The notes under the pieces: model-generated
The model's database searches: none
Told to the model about the DNA's origin: nothing
What the model saw: only the letters and a program-made list of their open reading frames with translations
Shown here: one piece after another, positions 1 through 10,859 of the stretch
How the letters are laid out: every line of letters begins with the position of its first letter
How positions within the stretch are numbered: position 1 is the stretch's first letter
Made by a program: the position numbers and the translations under genes
Assembly (NCBI RefSeq): GCF_964340395.1
Contig: NC_135550.1
Coordinates: 23,574,176-23,638,175 of the forward strand
Reading direction: 5' to 3'
Source: Glandiceps talaboti
Taxonomy: Eukaryota > Hemichordata > Enteropneusta > Spengelidae
DNA length: 64,000 nt

Positions 1-93
1 GAAGTTACAAGCAGAGATTGTTTCTCGGCGAACATTACGGAGATGTTGTAGAACTAAGTGCATATCCAATTAAACAAAGTGGTTTTTAACAAA

Positions 94-117
94 ATGTACA
101 ATGGAACGTTCAAGTAA
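94..117 (+). promoter_or_regulatory. Short upstream ORF overlapping the start of the first gene
   Basis: An ATG at 94 opens a seven-codon frame that stops with TAA at 115-117, out of frame with the main ATG at 101. If the transcript begins upstream, this uORF could lower initiation at 101. It is a simple sequence observation with no proof of use. Confidence 0.3.
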
Positions 118-937
118 GAGGAAGCCCAAGAGTAAGCAAGTGTTTCAGGCACCGGATTTGACTAACGTGTTCAGAATTAACAGAACAGAAGACCGTCGAT
201 TAGAGAAAATGGTGAAGATAGTGAAACGAGAAGAACACTTGTCTATGGTAAGACGTTATTCAGATATCAGTAAATTAGAGAAGGAACTCGAAGACATGAA
301 GTTACAAAAAGAACAATCCGTCAAAACGTTTGATGAAGACGATTTGAAAAATGATGGCAACGAGGCTCCTCGACTGACTCGTGGTATCACTGAGATTTTG
401 AGCACGCAGAAGGGAAGGCGACATTCAGAAGTGTCAAGCCTACAGAAATTCCGAGCAGCAACAATTAGTGTTCGCCTAGCGACACGTCTTCAAAAGCAAT
501 TGAGCAGCGGTAAAGAGCAAATCACCGACTCAAGTATCCAATCACACAAAGAGAGGGCAAGTTCCGTGCCAGTTTTACCGAACATTACAGAAAGTCGATT
601 TCCCTGTGTGACACGATTGCAACCCACCAGCGAAAAGGCAGGGAAAGCACGCAGAAATACGATAGCGATCGGTACTTGTAGTCATGACGACCACACTGTC
701 GATGAAACACGGAACAGACTTCCCAAAGAGTTGGATGAAAGAGCCCGAAGTCGAACGTTCGTGATACACAAAGAGAAAACTAGACGAGCATCTCTTTTGG
801 AGACTCTTGAAACGAATAAAGATCCGCAGATTTTGAGCATACAACTCGAGGATCGAATTCAACGCTTTCTTAACAAGAGTATGCCAGGCGAGAAAGTGCA
901 GAAAGTCAGACATTTTCATACTGATCACCGCAAATAA
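101..937 (+). CDS. Uncharacterised basic, Ser/Thr- and Arg/Lys-rich protein, 278 aa, single-exon ORF
   Basis: I do not recognise this family. The ORF starts at the ATG at 101; an in-frame TAA at 71-73 bounds it, and a short out-of-frame upstream ORF starts at 94 and overlaps the start. It ends at TAA 935-937, with a poly(A) signal about 115 bases downstream. The protein is strongly charged and has no membrane segment, signal peptide or cysteine-based domain. Residues about 28-72 are rich in E, K, R and L and could form a short coiled coil; the rest looks disordered. It has four RRxS/T motifs, RRYS (51-54), RRHS (106-109), RRNT (184-187) and RRAS (228-231), which fit the consensus of PKA and related basophilic kinases. 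A long open frame in A/T-rich DNA plus a poly(A) signal supports a real gene. Upstream exons outside the window are possible. A phosphoprotein role is inference. Confidence 0.6.
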   Translation: MERSSKRKPKSKQVFQAPDLTNVFRINRTEDRRLEKMVKIVKREEHLSMVRRYSDISKLEKELEDMKLQKEQSVKTFDEDDLKNDGNEAPRLTRGITEILSTQKGRRHSEVSSLQKFRAATISVRLATRLQKQLSSGKEQITDSSIQSHKERASSVPVLPNITESRFPCVTRLQPTSEKAGKARRNTIAIGTCSHDDHTVDETRNRLPKELDERARSRTFVIHKEKTRRASLLETLETNKDPQILSIQLEDRIQRFLNKSMPGEKVQKVRHFHTDHRK

Positions 938-1050
938 GTTGTGGAGTGTGTATTATTTGTAAAGGTTCTACTAAAGAAATTATGTGGACTGCATAAATGA
1001 TTTAAGGTTTATATATATTTTCGTTTCTCACGTTGAAAATTGGCCCCCAA

Positions 1051-1056
1051 AATAAA
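1051..1056 (+). terminator. Poly(A) signal AATAAA for the first gene
   Basis: A canonical AATAAA lies 114 bases after the stop codon of the 278-aa ORF, a normal distance for an animal 3' UTR. Confidence 0.55.
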
Positions 1057-1300
1057 AGTGTTGGACTGCGTTTACCTTTTACATGTAATATTACAATGTA
1101 TATTTTTTTACAGTAAGAAATATCGTCAATTTTAGGGTTATATTAAACGTCTATTTCTTTAGTATAAGATCTCAACTTGTCAATACAGGGTCGATATGGT
1201 CGTATTTAATACAAACCAACTGTTTTGGAGATCTCGGCGATAAATGCCACTTCACAATTTGGATTGATTCAATCAATTGATTCAATCAATAGGCTGTTTA

Positions 1301-1367
1301 ACGGCGCTTACGGCATATTCCATCTCGCATATCGAGGTATGGTAGATTAAAATATCGTAAGCGCCGT
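1301..1367. repeat. Small inverted repeat with G/C-rich arms
   Basis: acggcgcttacg at 1301-1312 is the reverse complement of cgtaagcgccgt at 1356-1367, and the similarity extends into gcatatt/aatat. Its G/C content stands out from the A/T-rich surroundings. It could be a MITE end or a hairpin; function unknown. Confidence 0.5.
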
Positions 1368-1431
1368 AAGCGCGCTATGATAAAATACTAGTACGGAATT
1401 TCTTTACGTCAAGAATGCATCAGAAGCGTTG

Positions 1432-1525
1432 TAGTCTAGTTCCATGACGGACAGTATACACACTTTTACAAAAAAAAGAAGAAAAAAAGTAAAGTGTGTA
1501 TACTGTCCGTCATGGAACTAGACTA
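1432..1525. repeat. Perfect 35-bp inverted repeat with A-rich 24-base loop
   Basis: Bases 1432-1466 and 1491-1525 are exact reverse complements over 35 bp. The loop between them is almost purely A with a few G. Any transcript across it would form a long perfect hairpin. This could be a young palindromic insertion or a small-RNA hairpin; neither is shown. Confidence 0.8.
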
Positions 1526-1964
1526 GGAACGTAGTTATATACCACATGGATCATACATGGTGACATGCGCGGTCTATGGTTTACAATGTAAGTTATTTGA
1601 TGTTATGTTCATACCAACTTATAGTCACTATGTGCCAACTCATGGGGATGAGTATAGGAATCCATGTAAAAATCAAACCATTTCGTTTTACAAACCCCAG
1701 TGAGAAGGAAACAACACACGGACAATACCGTTACTATTTTGGCAATTTACATTTCTAACTGTCAATGTTCGTATCCAGATTCGTGGTATGACTTTGAAAA
1801 CAGGATTACGGCAACAAAGGACAAACTGTGGAATGATAAACCGATTAGACAGGCCGCAGTATCAAAACACGGCTGGTGACAAATACACAAATAATCCGTT
1901 CTAAGGGTTACAGCAAACAAATTTGGAGACAGTTATATGTAAACACTATACTAGAGAGCAGGGC

Positions 1965-3851
1965 CGTAGCCTGACCAAATTGCCAAGGGGGGCAGAACTT
2001 TGTCTTGGTGCAATCATGTATTTAAAATTTAGAAAAGTGCTAATTTACATAAATTAGCATAAAATTTACATAATATCTATTTTACCATACGCAATTAAAT
2101 ATCATATATAATAACAGCAAAATATTTCAGGTCAAGTTTAGATAGAACTTATTCAGTCATCTTGATACTATCTCATGCAATTTGTCTGCATAGCTACAGT
2201 TAGGAAATGTACACAATTTACGGTTAAACAAATGGTGTAGTTCCTCTCACCCTCTCTTCTCAAAAAATGCTACGCCCCGCCAATTGAAACTCAAGCATTA
2301 TTTTAGCCACCCCTTCTGTCACCTACACTACAGTGGAGATATAAAATCATATGGTACAATGATGCATTGGAAGGAGACAAGTCCAAAGGTGAAAAAAAAA
2401 TGAAAATAAGACAGTGTAGGAGGCCATTTAGAGGCATAAAATATCAAACCATAGACATAATAAAATACCAGAATTGAAACAATTATGCTATGCATTACAT
2501 ATTATCTGGAAGTGTATTTTGTTGTGGCAAAGCTGAAAGATATTTTGCGGATGTGCACATGGTAAATGACTTCACCTGAAGTTTAATTTGGTTCCAAAAA
2601 ATCCCGAATAAAGAGCAAAACATTTCAAGACTTTCAGACTTTTGATGGCCCAATGGTCGTAAACTTTTGTTCAATTCTTTTTAGTGCACATTGGATATTT
2701 AATCTCAATTCATGCTTGTTTGCAACATCAGAGCCAAGGAAACCACTGTATAAGATATTATGTAATTTGGAATAGACTCAAATGTATATTGTTACATGTA
2801 CTATTCAGAAAATATAAAGAAATATCCTTAATTTAAAAAAAAAATGAGAAGCCCGCATGAGGATATATTGCCCATCACCAGAAAAAAAAATATATGGGTA
2901 GGTTGAACAGCTTTTTCATTTTTTCTGGCCTAATGTCGTATCTTTCAAAGTAGTTGCCGAAAAGATGTCACATTCAAAGTAAAAAAAATGGACGGTGCTT
3001 TCTCAAATAAGTAACACAACAAAATAATAATTTTCTTTACCCAACTCCCAAAACTGTTATGGCCTCGTTTATGTCGGAACCCAAGGTGAACTCAGTGAAT
3101 TCTCCTTGTCATTATCATTATAATGGAAATTGAAGTTTGGATTTTGATGTCGAAGGTACAGCTCTGTTTACATATTTAAGGCCACTCTTTCCATAGCAAA
3201 TTGCCGCTCCAAAATGAATTGCGGAATAACGCTAGTGTCAGTGTGCAATGAGATAATTATATCAAACAACATTTTAACCAAAGACAACGTCGACTCGGAA
3301 CACAATTATTGAAAGAAATATCTTCAAATAGTGGATCTTAAACTGCGTACCTAGTTTAATAGTTTTTCAGGGCCACCAAATATTCCAAAAAGAGATCTGC
3401 CGTTTTATCAGTATGAAATGTTTTAATGTAAGGAACAAGATGTAAATGAGATCGAGCGCATCTTCGGAGTCACTGCATGCAGCATAGCAGGCGACCTCAC
3501 GTTGAACGACTTTTTCAGTCTTTTTTTTGAGTTTCACTCGCTGACATTATAATTGCGACTTGCTATCTTCAAATGGAGACTTTCAAGACTACTGTTACTC
3601 GCGGAAAATGCACAGTACTTTCCCGCACAAAGAATTTTTAATTTGCTGCAAAAAGTTACAATTTTTAACTGGACACATTTTATTCAAAGTTAAGCCAGCG
3701 TACAATAGCGATACAAGATACATATTAGCGAGGAGTCAGTGTACAGTCACTTTAGTGAACTATTCATTAATAACATCGCTATGTATTCAAAAATAGCTTT
3801 TTTTCTTTCAGCTGCCTTCTTGCCCCCCCCCCCTCCCCCCGCAGGCTACGG
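1965..3851. mobile_element. Possible DNA-transposon remnant bounded by ccgtagcctg inverted ends
   Basis: ccgtagcctg near 1966 and caggctacgg near 3842 are inverted ends. Both have runs of G or C just inside (ggggggcag on the left, a long C-rich run on the right). The 1.9 kb between holds no long ORF; the longest, a 78-codon frame at 3560, looks random. This pattern fits a non-autonomous element. No target-site duplication was worked out. Confidence 0.4.
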
Positions 3852-4558
3852 TACTGGAGAGTTGGTCTTAGACGGTGGAGGAAAAAATCGTTCGACCTTT
3901 TATGGTTAGCCGCAATAAAATGGTTACGACAAACAGAAATATTTAAAGTCTAGAAACAATTGCATGTAGTTTGTAGTTCTAGTATACAAACACCGTGTAC
4001 TTCAGGGTCTGTGGTTTTATATGTATACTAACGTTGTATAAGTGAGTTGGTTGCAAAACAAAATTTAATCATTTTGAGGAATCAAATAAATTTAAAATAA
4101 AAAATAGCAATTAATTAAAATCTCCACATCTTCGCAAACACTTAATTGATTGTAGATAGGCTAAAAACTAGCTCTAATATTAGCAACACTCGACACGGGT
4201 CGACTCATTTGTATATTTCATCATATTACGAACTTGAAATTTTCACCATCGAGTCGTTTTGAAAGTAGTATTAAAGAATTCCGGATCAGTCCATGTACAC
4301 TCTTCCTTGTTATAAAACTAGAGACACACTGACACTGTGGTAAATGGATGATATAATACATATAATAACCAATATTTACACCTGAAACCAAGTGAAATGT
4401 AATACTTACACAAAACCATGAAATAAAACAAATTCCCTTTATATCTTGGAGGACGAGAATTTATACTGATGCAATTATGACGTTAAATTGCTTTCACAAA
4501 GTATATTTATGTATATTATACTATATTTTCATTACTTTTGTGCTAGTATATATATAAC

Positions 4559-4701
<143 letters not shown>

Positions 4702-5281
4702 TTACACATGAAATTTGAGCTACGATTAATGCAGTATACTAAAGCATTCGATGCTATGATAGAATTATATATTAAAGTATCTCAGACGATGTACGCCCCC
4801 TCCCCCACCATCCGTTTTCCGTATCAACTGTGACCATGGTCTACAGCGTTGTTCCTCCATGAGCAGATGTGTTTCCCAGAAGAAACTTTAAATATAATAT
4901 ACATATTGTCATAAAACTTTTCCTGAGTTTTAGCGAGAAATTATGTCTCAGAAAATGAACTTAAAACTTCCACGGTGAAGAACGCCCTCAAGCACTGAGA
5001 AATATTTAGTTTCATTCTGTTCAGTGTTTATGGACATGGTGAAAACATTATAATGAAAACAGAGTGAAAACTTATACACTGGCAGGAAACAAATGTGGAA
5101 TGATGCCATTCTCTTGTCTTAATGAAAAAGTACATTAAGTTGTTAATTTTACCGGTAGGTTAATACCACATAGCGGTTTATAATCTAAACTCCAATTATA
5201 CGTTAGTGGATATATACCGAGTGAAACTTCAACGTCAGACAAACATAACATTATACGTGTACGTATACTCATAGACAAAGC

Positions 5282-5506
5282 TAGACTGTCGACAGTCGTT
5301 GGTACCCTTTTTGCTACGTTTCATCTAAAACAAAGTCGTCGCCTCGCTCCGTAGCACTGAATACTAATGCGTACTGATGAACTGCGATTGCCGAAGATTG
5401 CCGGCACTCGCTGATCAGTACGCGGTTATAGTATTGCTCCGGATCGGAGCGAGGCGATAAAACGTACATGTAGCAAAAAAAGGCACGAACGACTGTCGAC
5501 AGTCTA
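5282..5506. mobile_element. Fold-back element, copy A (225 bp)
   Basis: The element starts tagactgtcgacagtc and ends gactgtcgacagtcta, so the ends are inverted and are themselves palindromes (gactgtcgacagtc). The interior is a long imperfect palindrome: a left block around gcctcgctccg is mirrored by ggagcgaggc on the right, and gcgtactgat by atcagtacgc. There is no coding capacity. A diverged copy is present at 41209-41456, which shows it is an interspersed family. Confidence 0.75.
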
Positions 5507-5899
5507 AGACAAAGCGAAATGGCAATAATAAAAATAATCTTTTTAATCATATAGTGGGCTTTTTGAACAAATTGATGAAAGTTTACATTTGCCATCACAA
5601 AACTAACTTTATTATGACATAAATGGTTGTAAACGTATCAGATTCATCGTCGCAAACCACGGCCTGTTTTACGGCACCGTTCTTAACGAGCCTCCCAAGT
5701 GTAGGGGAAGAAATAACAGCTCTGGTTTGCGAGAATGATCAAATTATGTATTTTGGTTTAGTTTAACATTTTAAGTGTATATGATTCCTTCGTTTTACCA
5801 GCTACGTTCCGCTATCGTTCTACATGATCGTTTTATCTTCACAGTCGTAGAATGAAGACTAACTGAAGGAGTCTAGTCAGACCATGGGGTTCTACTTCC

Positions 5900-6094
5900 A
5901 TGGTCAGACTGACTTCTCGATTGAATCGCGAATCAAAACACTATAAAATACAGACAGATGACGACTCAGAGGAAGGAAGTCCTGACCTAAGAGGAAGAAG
6001 TCCTGACCGTTTAACTCTGAATAGAGTAAGACGAACTCGTATTGCGATAGGTACACACTTATTCCATATAATTGCCTGGGCCGAGATCATATAA
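5900..6094 (+). other. Short ORF sharing an RR..IAIGT motif with the first gene
   Basis: This 64-codon frame encodes a hydrophilic Arg/Ser/Asp-rich segment with RRTRIAIGT at residues 44-52, close to RRNTIAIGT at residues 184-192 of the 278-aa protein. The GGT ACA codons directly after IAI could also be read as a splice donor (AG|GTACAC). It may be a decayed duplicate, an exon of a related gene, or chance. No flanking gene structure is convincing. Confidence 0.2.
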
Positions 6095-6349
6095 ATCATC
6101 GGGGATAGGTTGATTTAAGTAGTACACAGTCTCTTCAACTTACCGTGAAATTTCACTATTCCCTCGAGAAATTCGTCGGACGATATGTGAATATCGCATA
6201 TATTGCAATATTTACTGGCTGTGTATTGGCGTATGTCTTTTCGATGGCTAAGAAGATACTTGGTGCCAAGTCAGGCAATTTTTATGAAAAGTATATCAAC
6301 ATATGGTATTTATTCAAACGTCCATTCTCAGTGGAATAGAACAGTATTA

Positions 6350-6990
6350 ATTTACTGTATGTGGTAGTAGCAGTGTAGTTTTGAAATATCTCAAGTGTTA
6401 TTTTAGTACATTGCCGTTTCTTTTCGCGTGGATATGGATATCACCCAATTTGGTGATATTTTGTTAAGAACAAATCAAACTGCATTATTACTATGTGAAA
6501 ATAATCTACAAGAGATAGCTATAACAATAAATAAGGGTTTATTCTAATAATGAACACCAACTACGTCAGCAAAATTACACGTACTTGGGTTATCTTTACC
6601 AACTGTGTGTTGTTGCAATGACGCGTGTGAGTTACGTAGGGCCGGGCACTGTCGGTCAATCATTCATCAGAAATCTTAAGTATGATATAACATATATTCT
6701 ACACTGTGTGATGTCAGCATGACATAGACAAACTTTTCAATATGGCACTGTTTGGGATGGAATCTTAAAGGATGCACGACATAGCCACAAACTTAAAAGC
6801 ATTTTAAAACACCTGGAATGGAATCTCTAACATTTGTTTTATGCAATTCTCTCTCACGAAAATGGTAAAGGCAGATACAATAATTGAATTAACTTCAAAC
6901 ATATAGTACAAATAATTGACTATTGAATAAATGTCATATCTTCATTGTCCATCATAAATACATGAAGTAAAACTTTAGCCATGACAAATG
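6350..6990. other. Gene-free, no structure recognised
   Basis: A/T-rich sequence with no ORF, RNA gene or clear repeat that I could identify. Confidence 0.4.
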
Positions 6991-6991
6991 A

Positions 6992-7732
6992 GGGACCCTT
7001 CTGTAATTATAAGGGGAGGTCCAGGGGAAGATCAAGCCCCGGCTGTTGCGGAAAATGTGACCCTTCCTCGAATCAGTTTTCTAAAAAGTTGCCCTTCCCT
7101 CAATTTCCTTTTTTGTAAAACATGACCTTTCCAAACTATTTCAAAAACATGGATTAAAATGCTGTCAGACGTCACGCAGACAAGAGTGTCAGAATCAATG
7201 GTAAAGAACAGATCCCACCGCTGCCACCGCATTGATAATTTTAAACAGGCATTGGTTGTATCCCACACTACGACCACTATATTGAATTTGTGTAGCACTA
7301 TATTTGTATTAAGTAATACCCTTGTTTGGATCTAATTGGTAGAGCTGAAGGCCAGAACCAGAAGACTAGATGGACACACTACCGATATATTATCGGTACC
7401 GAGACATCTCCACTCCACCATATCCCAAATATATATTTCTTTTGGCTTCTGTGAGACCCACTCCTCTAATAGCACCAGAACTAACAACAGGTTAACTGCA
7501 TGGTTATCAGTAGTGATTTGACAGATATGTTCTGCTGTTATGGTACAACGATGGCAGTGGTGGGATGCCAAATCACAAAATAAATGCACGTTACATGATA
7601 CAATGAGTCAAAGTAAAATGTGACTCTCCCCTAATTCCATTATAAAATATGTCCCTCCTACAAGAACCAATTTGTAAACAGTGACTGCCCCTAATTCCTG
7701 ACCCACCCCCTTGTAATTACTGAAAGCTGCCT
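6992..7732. mobile_element. Interspersed repeat with inverted ends, related to 46153-46765
   Basis: The left end, with cttctgtaattataagggg, is mirrored by the right end, ccccttgtaattactgaaag. The interior contains several units of the type 'gtgaccct..ccctaattcc'. A stretch near 7597-7630 is the reverse complement of the stretch near 46255-46285 (agtcaaagtaaaatgtgac), so the two are copies in opposite orientation. No transposase is present; ORFs inside are short and unrelated. Confidence 0.55.
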
Positions 7733-7744
7733 ATTTGACACAGC

Positions 7745-9340
7745 CTGACCTTTCACTGTGATGCTGAGAATTTAAATCATTTCCAGAACAAGTCAGTAAT
7801 CAGTATTGTCTGGACTCTTGGTATTTGTACAACTTTAATATAAACAAATAGATGTCATTCTCAACATGCCACACACAAATACAGATACATACAAAATCGA
7901 AATACATACAACATTATTTTCTCTATCTTACTGTGTCTTTGTCACACTTTTGGACACTACATAATTTGTTTGGCAGATTTTAACATTGTACATCACCTAG
8001 CCTAGAATCTACCTGACTTCACATGCTCTGGTGAGCATATTCAAGCCAGATAGTCAAGTCTCTATGCTACAGATATCATATCTGAACTAAGACTGTATAC
8101 TTTGATACATGGTGTAGGATAGCCTGCATATGGGCTGGATAGTTCACCTGGCAAGCATTTAGTGTGGAGAGAAGACTCGCCAAGTCCCATCCTACAACAG
8201 AGGCTAGGTGAAGGGCTGTAAACTTATTTTACAGTTATACGACATACATTCCACCAACAAAGAAACCGAGAAAAGATAACTGTTCAATTTATAAACTATT
8301 TCTTTATATACATTGACAGAGCCTATCAATACAATTCATGATGTCTTTGAACAAAGTGAAAGTCAAACGGCAAGTACATTTTCTCTTGTTTAAATTTATC
8401 AAACAGATGACTGACATTACAATGTCCTACATTTCAAAACTAAACGCCAAAGTTGTACCTTGACACTGAATATTTAAAAATAAAAATTAGATAAGAAATG
8501 TACACAAGCTTTGTTTACTAAAATTACATTCCCACAGACATGGTTGTCATTTAATCAACATCATCATAATTAGTAGTACAACATAACAACAGATGTAAAG
8601 TTATGCATGTATTTACATAATAAAGAAATAAACAATGGAAATCTACAAAACTGACTCCAATTACTGAATCAGTCAACCTGAATCTAGCTCTTTATATTTC
8701 TACAGCCCATGTTTTAAAATAAGAAATAGACTTACTTGAGTTTGAACAGAATATCAAGAAAAGACACAATACACATACTCTACAAAAAAAAAAAGCTGAA
8801 ATAATTCGAATATTATCAGTAAATATCAGCTGCAACTCCTCTCCCCCTCCCCACCAATTTTTGATTTTGGAATGTTCATTACAAAGGATGTTAAGTTTGC
8901 TTGCCAACCATAATTTTAGTGTGGCCTGAACAGTCACTTGTGAGCTCAAACTCGATCCAAGGATGGTCCTAATACAAAATATTCACATTAATGTTTAAAA
9001 AAAAAAAAAAAATGGATATTCAGAAAATAAGTGACCAACGACATTCTATACAAATTAGAATACAAGTTTGTATTTGAATGCAACGGCCAGTGATGGTACT
9101 TTCTGAATAGTCGTAAAAACCTAATAACATCCTTGCATCGAATTATAGCTCACAAGTGACTATGACTGTGTCCAATTCTATACATGAAACTGGAGCTAGC
9201 TGTAGATTTGTCTAAGTGTGTGCAACATGCAGTAAGTATCTGTTGCAGCTACATTGTGTTTTATTTAATGATAATAGTGTACACACTTGCATCACTCATC
9301 TCAGTTTTCCATCAAAAGAATCTAACACAGTTTCTCTAAG
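7745..9340. other. Gene-free, no structure recognised
   Basis: A/T-rich sequence with poly(A) runs near 8785 and 8998 and a C-rich run near 8840. No convincing exon, RNA gene or inverted repeat seen. Confidence 0.4.
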
Positions 9341-9342
9341 AC

Positions 9343-9567
9343 ACACTCAACCAGGTACGAAACATGTATTTGGGAGAATTCAACACTCAACCAGGTACAA
9401 ACATGTATTTGGGAGAATTCAACACTCAACCAGGTACAAACATGTATTTGGGAGAATTCAACACTCAACCAGGTACAAACATGTATTTGGGAGAATTCAA
9501 CACTCAACCAGGTACAAACATGTATTTGGGAGAATTCAACACTCAACCAGGTATTTGGGAGAATTCA
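9343..9567. repeat. 39-bp minisatellite, about six copies
   Basis: The unit contains cactcaaccaggtac, aaacatgtattt and gggagaattcaa and repeats every 39 bp almost without change (gggagaattc at 9372 and 9411). Since 39 is a multiple of 3, overlapping frames stay open on both strands; I do not regard them as genes. The first unit has an extra base and the last is shortened. Confidence 0.95.
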
Positions 9568-9804
9568 GCAATCTGATTAAAACCTGATGTAAAAATCTGC
9601 TACACATCTGTTAGTTAAATTGTGATAATTTAACTTGATGGTGTCCTGAGTTGAGTACCTCTTCCTATGTAGCATCTGCATGATCTGTACTGAAGAATTA
9701 AGAGGCGCTCAACTCAGAAGAACATCAACATAAAGAACAAATGACATGACTATTTGAAAACAGAACCTGAAGAATTTATTTCAATTAACATTAATAGAAC
9801 GTGA

Positions 9805-10856
9805 ATGTATGTAACATAGTAAGTATGTGTGAGTTGAGCAGACATGTCTTTGTATGTAACATAGTAAGTATGTGTGAGTTGAATAGACATGTCTTTGTAT
9901 GAAACGTTGAGTTGAGCAGACATGTCTTTGTATGTAACATAGTAAGTATGTGTGAGTTGAATAGACATGTCTTTGTATGAAACGTGGTAAGTTTGTGAGA
10001 GTTGAATAGACATGTCTTTGTATGAAACGTGGTAAGTTTGTGAGAGTTGAATAGACACGTCTTTGTATGTAACATAGTAAGTATGTGTGAGTTGAGTAGA
10101 CATGTCTTTGTATGAAATGTGGTAAGTATGTGTGAGTTGAGTAGACATGTCTTTGTATGTAACATAGTAAGTATGTGTGAGTTGAATAGACATGTCTTTG
10201 TATGTAATGTGGTAAGTATGCGTGAGTTGAGTAGACATGTCTTTGAATGTAACATAGTAAGTATGTGTGAGTTGAGTAGACATGTCTTTGTATGAAATGT
10301 GGTAAGTATGTGTGAGTTGAGTAGACATGTCTTTGTATGTAACATAGTATGTGTGAGTTGAATAGACATGTCTTTGTATGAAACGTGGTAAGGATGTGTG
10401 AGTTGAGTAGACATGTCTTTGTATGTAACATAGTATGTGAGAGTTGCGTAGACATGTCTTTGTATGTAATGTGGTAAGTATGTGTGAGTTGAGTAGACAT
10501 GTCTTTGTATGTAACATAGTATGTGTGAGTTGAGTAGACATGTCTTTGTATGTAACATGGTAAGTATGCGTGAGTTGAGTAGACATGTCTTTGTATGTAA
10601 CATAGTATGTATGTGTGAGTTGAATAGACATGTCTTTGTATGTAACATAGTAAGTATGTGTGAGTTAAGTAGACATGTCTTTGTATGAAACGTGGTAAGG
10701 ATGTGAGAGTTGCGTAGACATGTCTTTGTATGTAATGTGGTAAGTATGCGTGAGTTGAGTAGACATGTCTTTGTATGTAACATGGTATGTGTGAGTTGAA
10801 TAGACATGTCTTTGTATGTAACATGGTAAGTATGTGTGAGTTGAGTACATGTCTTT
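9805..10856. repeat. 45-bp minisatellite, about 23 copies
   Basis: The unit gtgagttgagtagacatgtc + tttgtatgtaacatagtaag + tatgt repeats over about 1.05 kb. The main period is 45 bp, with shortened units of about 33 and 41 bp (near 9905 and 10350). Variants such as aacgtgg for aacatag recur along the array, suggesting higher-order duplication. Three minus-strand frames are open for 290-350 codons (reading STHTYLLCYIQRHVY and phase-shifted versions) only because 45 is divisible by 3. Confidence 0.95.
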
Positions 10857-10859
10857 CTT

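Noticed and set aside
9750-10824. Three overlapping minus-strand ORFs of 290-350 codons (STHTYLLCYIQRHV repeats)
   Set aside because: They are phase-shifted readings of a 45-bp minisatellite; a period divisible by 3 keeps all frames open. No start context, splice site or domain.
9343-10856. CRISPR-like look of regularly spaced repeats
   Set aside because: Units are contiguous tandem copies without unique spacers, in an animal genome with introns.
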